DNA of 64,000 nucleotides. Source: Tetracentron sinense (Eukaryota; Streptophyta; Magnoliopsida; Trochodendrales; Trochodendraceae). This document shows positions 63,401-64,000 of this stretch, piece by piece. Numbering within the stretch: position 1 is the stretch's first letter; every line of letters begins with the position of its first letter. The position numbers and the translations under genes are program-made. A model generated the notes under the pieces. That model saw only the letters and a list, made by a program, of their open reading frames with translations. It was not told where the DNA came from and ran no database searches. The DNA lies in contig CM026560.1 of NCBI GenBank assembly GCA_015143295.1, positions 2,668,501-2,732,500 of the forward strand, in the 5' to 3' direction.

Positions 63401-63737
63401 AAAACAACACATGTTGGAGTATGGGCCTCAACAATATCTAAATAAGTGTAAAATTATTCGAAAAGTTGAAAAGAAAATCAAATGCATTAAAATTTTAGAA
63501 CAATATGGTAATATTAACTATTGGGTTGTGTCCCACTGTCCCTACACCCTATACTAGAATGCTCAACATTTAGAACCTTGCCAAGGGTAAAGTACCAATT
63601 TGTCACACACAAAATTATGTAAGAGAGTAAGGCAATAGAAGGTCGCATACTTGACTACTTGAACAAAATTCATCAATCGAAAGAACTTTTGCGCCACCCA
63701 CTTCAAATAAGGATTGCAATTTATCCCCAAATTTATA
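54423..63737 (-). CDS. NBS1/nibrin, C-terminal exons (5' part outside the window)
   Basis: Nibrin is the adaptor of the MRE11-RAD50-NBS1 complex, which senses DNA double-strand breaks and activates ATM. Six minus-strand exons join with GT-AG junctions and matching phases: 63737-63651 ('YKFGDKLQSLFEVGGAKVL', end of the BRCT region), 58429-58258 ('VVLVIPAGSVDKFDRF', 'VLSGLLDPSVVI'), 56029-55647 (poorly conserved acidic linker ending 'VVNFKCFRK'), 54844-54783 ('SGNSFNDLVPFSKYPYK'), 54672-54570 ('DYGSEEVVESVKEEKKRKQ', 'AIAEDLF') and 54479-54423 ('RRRGVAGASLHGLLTHG', stop at 54425-54423). They give 287 codons without a stop. The conserved NFKxFRK and EEVVESVKEEKKRKQMEAIAE blocks lie in the C-terminal MRE11-binding part. 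The FHA domain and first BRCT exons must lie right of 64000. The 56029 start is the least certain junction. The first intron shown, 5.2 kb, is enlarged by transposons. Confidence 0.88.
56393..56790. mobile_element. hAT-type MITE in an NBS1 intron
   Basis: Ends CATAGTT... and ...AACTATG, flanked by a perfect 8-bp duplication ttttatag (56385-56392 and 56791-56798). The 398-bp body is full of 'gctcgcttcc/gaagcgag' words in both orientations, and 'gtgagaagc' near the left end pairs with 'gcttctcac' near the right end. No coding capacity. Confidence 0.85.
58666..59510. mobile_element. hAT-type element 1 in the NBS1 intron
   Basis: Ends CATGGTTC and GAACCTTG (one mismatch as inverted repeats), followed inward by AATATC / GATATC. 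Flanked by a perfect 8-bp duplication cccggagt (58658-58665 and 59511-59518). Length 845 bp. The body holds many 'aaaatatc/gatatttt/atatcg' words near both ends. No coding capacity. Inserted into the Harbinger transposase relic. Confidence 0.88.
59576..61120. mobile_element. hAT-type element 2, carrying a captured gene fragment (Pack-hAT)
   Basis: Ends CATAGTCAACAAAATCG and, reverse-complemented, CATAGTCACAAAGTCG: inverted repeats of about 16 bases with two differences. Flanked by a perfect 8-bp duplication ctcatctt (59568-59575 and 61121-61128). Length 1545 bp. The left 190 bases are packed with 'aaatcgcg' words and the right 170 with 'ccgaatttttcc' words, typical hAT-like subterminal repeats. 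Between them, about 59840-60850, is sequence of another character: CT-rich leader, an exon with splice donor and intron-like DNA that reads as the start of a gyrase B gene. No transposase is encoded, so it must have moved with an enzyme supplied elsewhere. Confidence 0.8.
60125..60247 (+). pseudogene. Gyrase subunit B gene fragment (transit-peptide exon), captured
   Basis: A 41-codon open stretch reading 'RAFISSSIANEAIQGNTSL' and then 'TAYGSDQIQ', ending CAG/GTATAT, a splice donor. In plant organellar DNA gyrase B the transit peptide and linker end in '(S/A)YGSEQIQ' right before 'VLEGLDPVRKRPGMYIG'. The match is from memory. A stop at 60122-60124 breaks the frame upstream, and the preceding CT-rich DNA (59890-60060) with an ATG at 59928 looks like a plant gene leader. 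No ATPase exon follows. The parent gene would negatively supercoil plastid and mitochondrial DNA; this fragment cannot. Confidence 0.55.
61434..62189. other. NBS1 intron, nothing recognised
   Basis: AT-rich DNA with short frames (for example 61475-61738) and no recognisable motif. Confidence 0.35.
62190..62400 (+). pseudogene. PPR protein fragment (E-motif region)
   Basis: Frame 62211-62318 reads 'AGFVRNAWYYFRSMKRLFG' then 'GREHYGCMIDLLL' and a stop, the 'HAG-V--A--YF-SM---YGI-P--EHY-CMIDLLGRAG' signature of plant pentatricopeptide-repeat proteins of the PLS class. The text after the stop ('caggcaggccg') fits the following 'GRAGRL' in another frame. Only about 50 to 60 codons of the gene are left. 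It lies in the large NBS1 intron on the strand opposite to NBS1. These proteins edit or process organelle RNA; this piece is dead. Confidence 0.6.
62401..63650. other. NBS1 intron, nothing further recognised
   Basis: AT-rich intron DNA leading to the splice acceptor side of the next NBS1 exon. A short inverted repeat (cctaaaacatctgttgtctgagttttagg, 62623-62651) can form a hairpin. No gene is supported. Confidence 0.35.
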
Positions 63738-64000
63738 CTGTAATTCAAAAAAGATTAAGATTAAACCTCTGTTGCAAACATCTCTGATCTTTACCAAAAT
63801 CGTATATTCTCAAGAACTTTAAAAAAAAACTACATAATCTCTGATTATATATTTCATTAGAAAGAGAATAGTATTTTTCATCAGAGTAATATGATGGGCT
63901 AATTAGATATCGATGTTACAATAATAACTCTAAAAAAAAAAGATTTAGAATCTCCAAGAAATTTTCTAACCAAAAGAAACTTTTAAAGATTGGACTCCTT

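Overview
The window is nuclear DNA of a flowering plant, probably a dicot with a repeat-rich genome. Plant-specific genes are split by GT-AG introns, and the rest is dense in plant transposable elements: Copia with an initiator-tRNA-Met primer site, LINE/L1, hAT, Tourist/Harbinger and a CACTA end. No species can be named from sequence alone. Only two host genes look functional: an intronless RING-H2 E3 ubiquitin ligase (9580-10701, minus) and the 3' half of NBS1/nibrin, a DNA double-strand-break repair protein (54423-63737, minus), whose 5' exons lie beyond the right edge.

Layout. 1-9.5 kb: intergenic DNA with three decayed LINE 3' ends and small inverted-repeat elements. 9.6-10.8 kb: the RING gene and its promoter side. 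10.9-15.4 kb: a SINE-like repeat, two MITEs (one with a 300-bp GGT minisatellite) and AT-rich LTR-like DNA. 15.5-22.4 kb: one end of a CACTA element and a nearly full-length but stop-ridden LINE. 22.6-27.1 kb: a ~180-bp satellite array split by a solo LTR. 28.2-35.3 kb: LTRs nested three deep, with target duplications around the outer and inner ones. 37.4-49.8 kb: an old truncated Copia element whose LTR is split by a complete Copia element (37914-48890), which itself carries a hAT MITE in one LTR. 49.8-54.2 kb: intergenic, with a one-exon fragment of the proteasome ATPase RPT2. 54.2-64 kb: NBS1.

The most interesting part is the 5.2-kb NBS1 intron (58430-63650). It holds a decayed PIF/Harbinger transposase interrupted by two hAT-type elements, each flanked by a perfect 8-bp target duplication; the transposase similarity resumes across both sites. 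The second hAT element (59576-61120) carries what looks like the 5' end of a plant DNA gyrase B gene (exon, splice donor and intron start), so it appears to be a gene-capturing Pack-type hAT. A PPR gene fragment lies further along the same intron.

Two more signals stand out. Unrelated LTR families here all carry a cluster of short, family-specific palindromes just upstream of the U3 TATA box. In the complete Copia element the same arrangement (palindromes, TATA-like box, CT-rich leader) recurs internally, immediately before an extra, comparatively well-kept ORF between pol and the 3' LTR, as if that ORF had its own promoter. All calls come from reading the sequence by eye; no alignment or database search was run.
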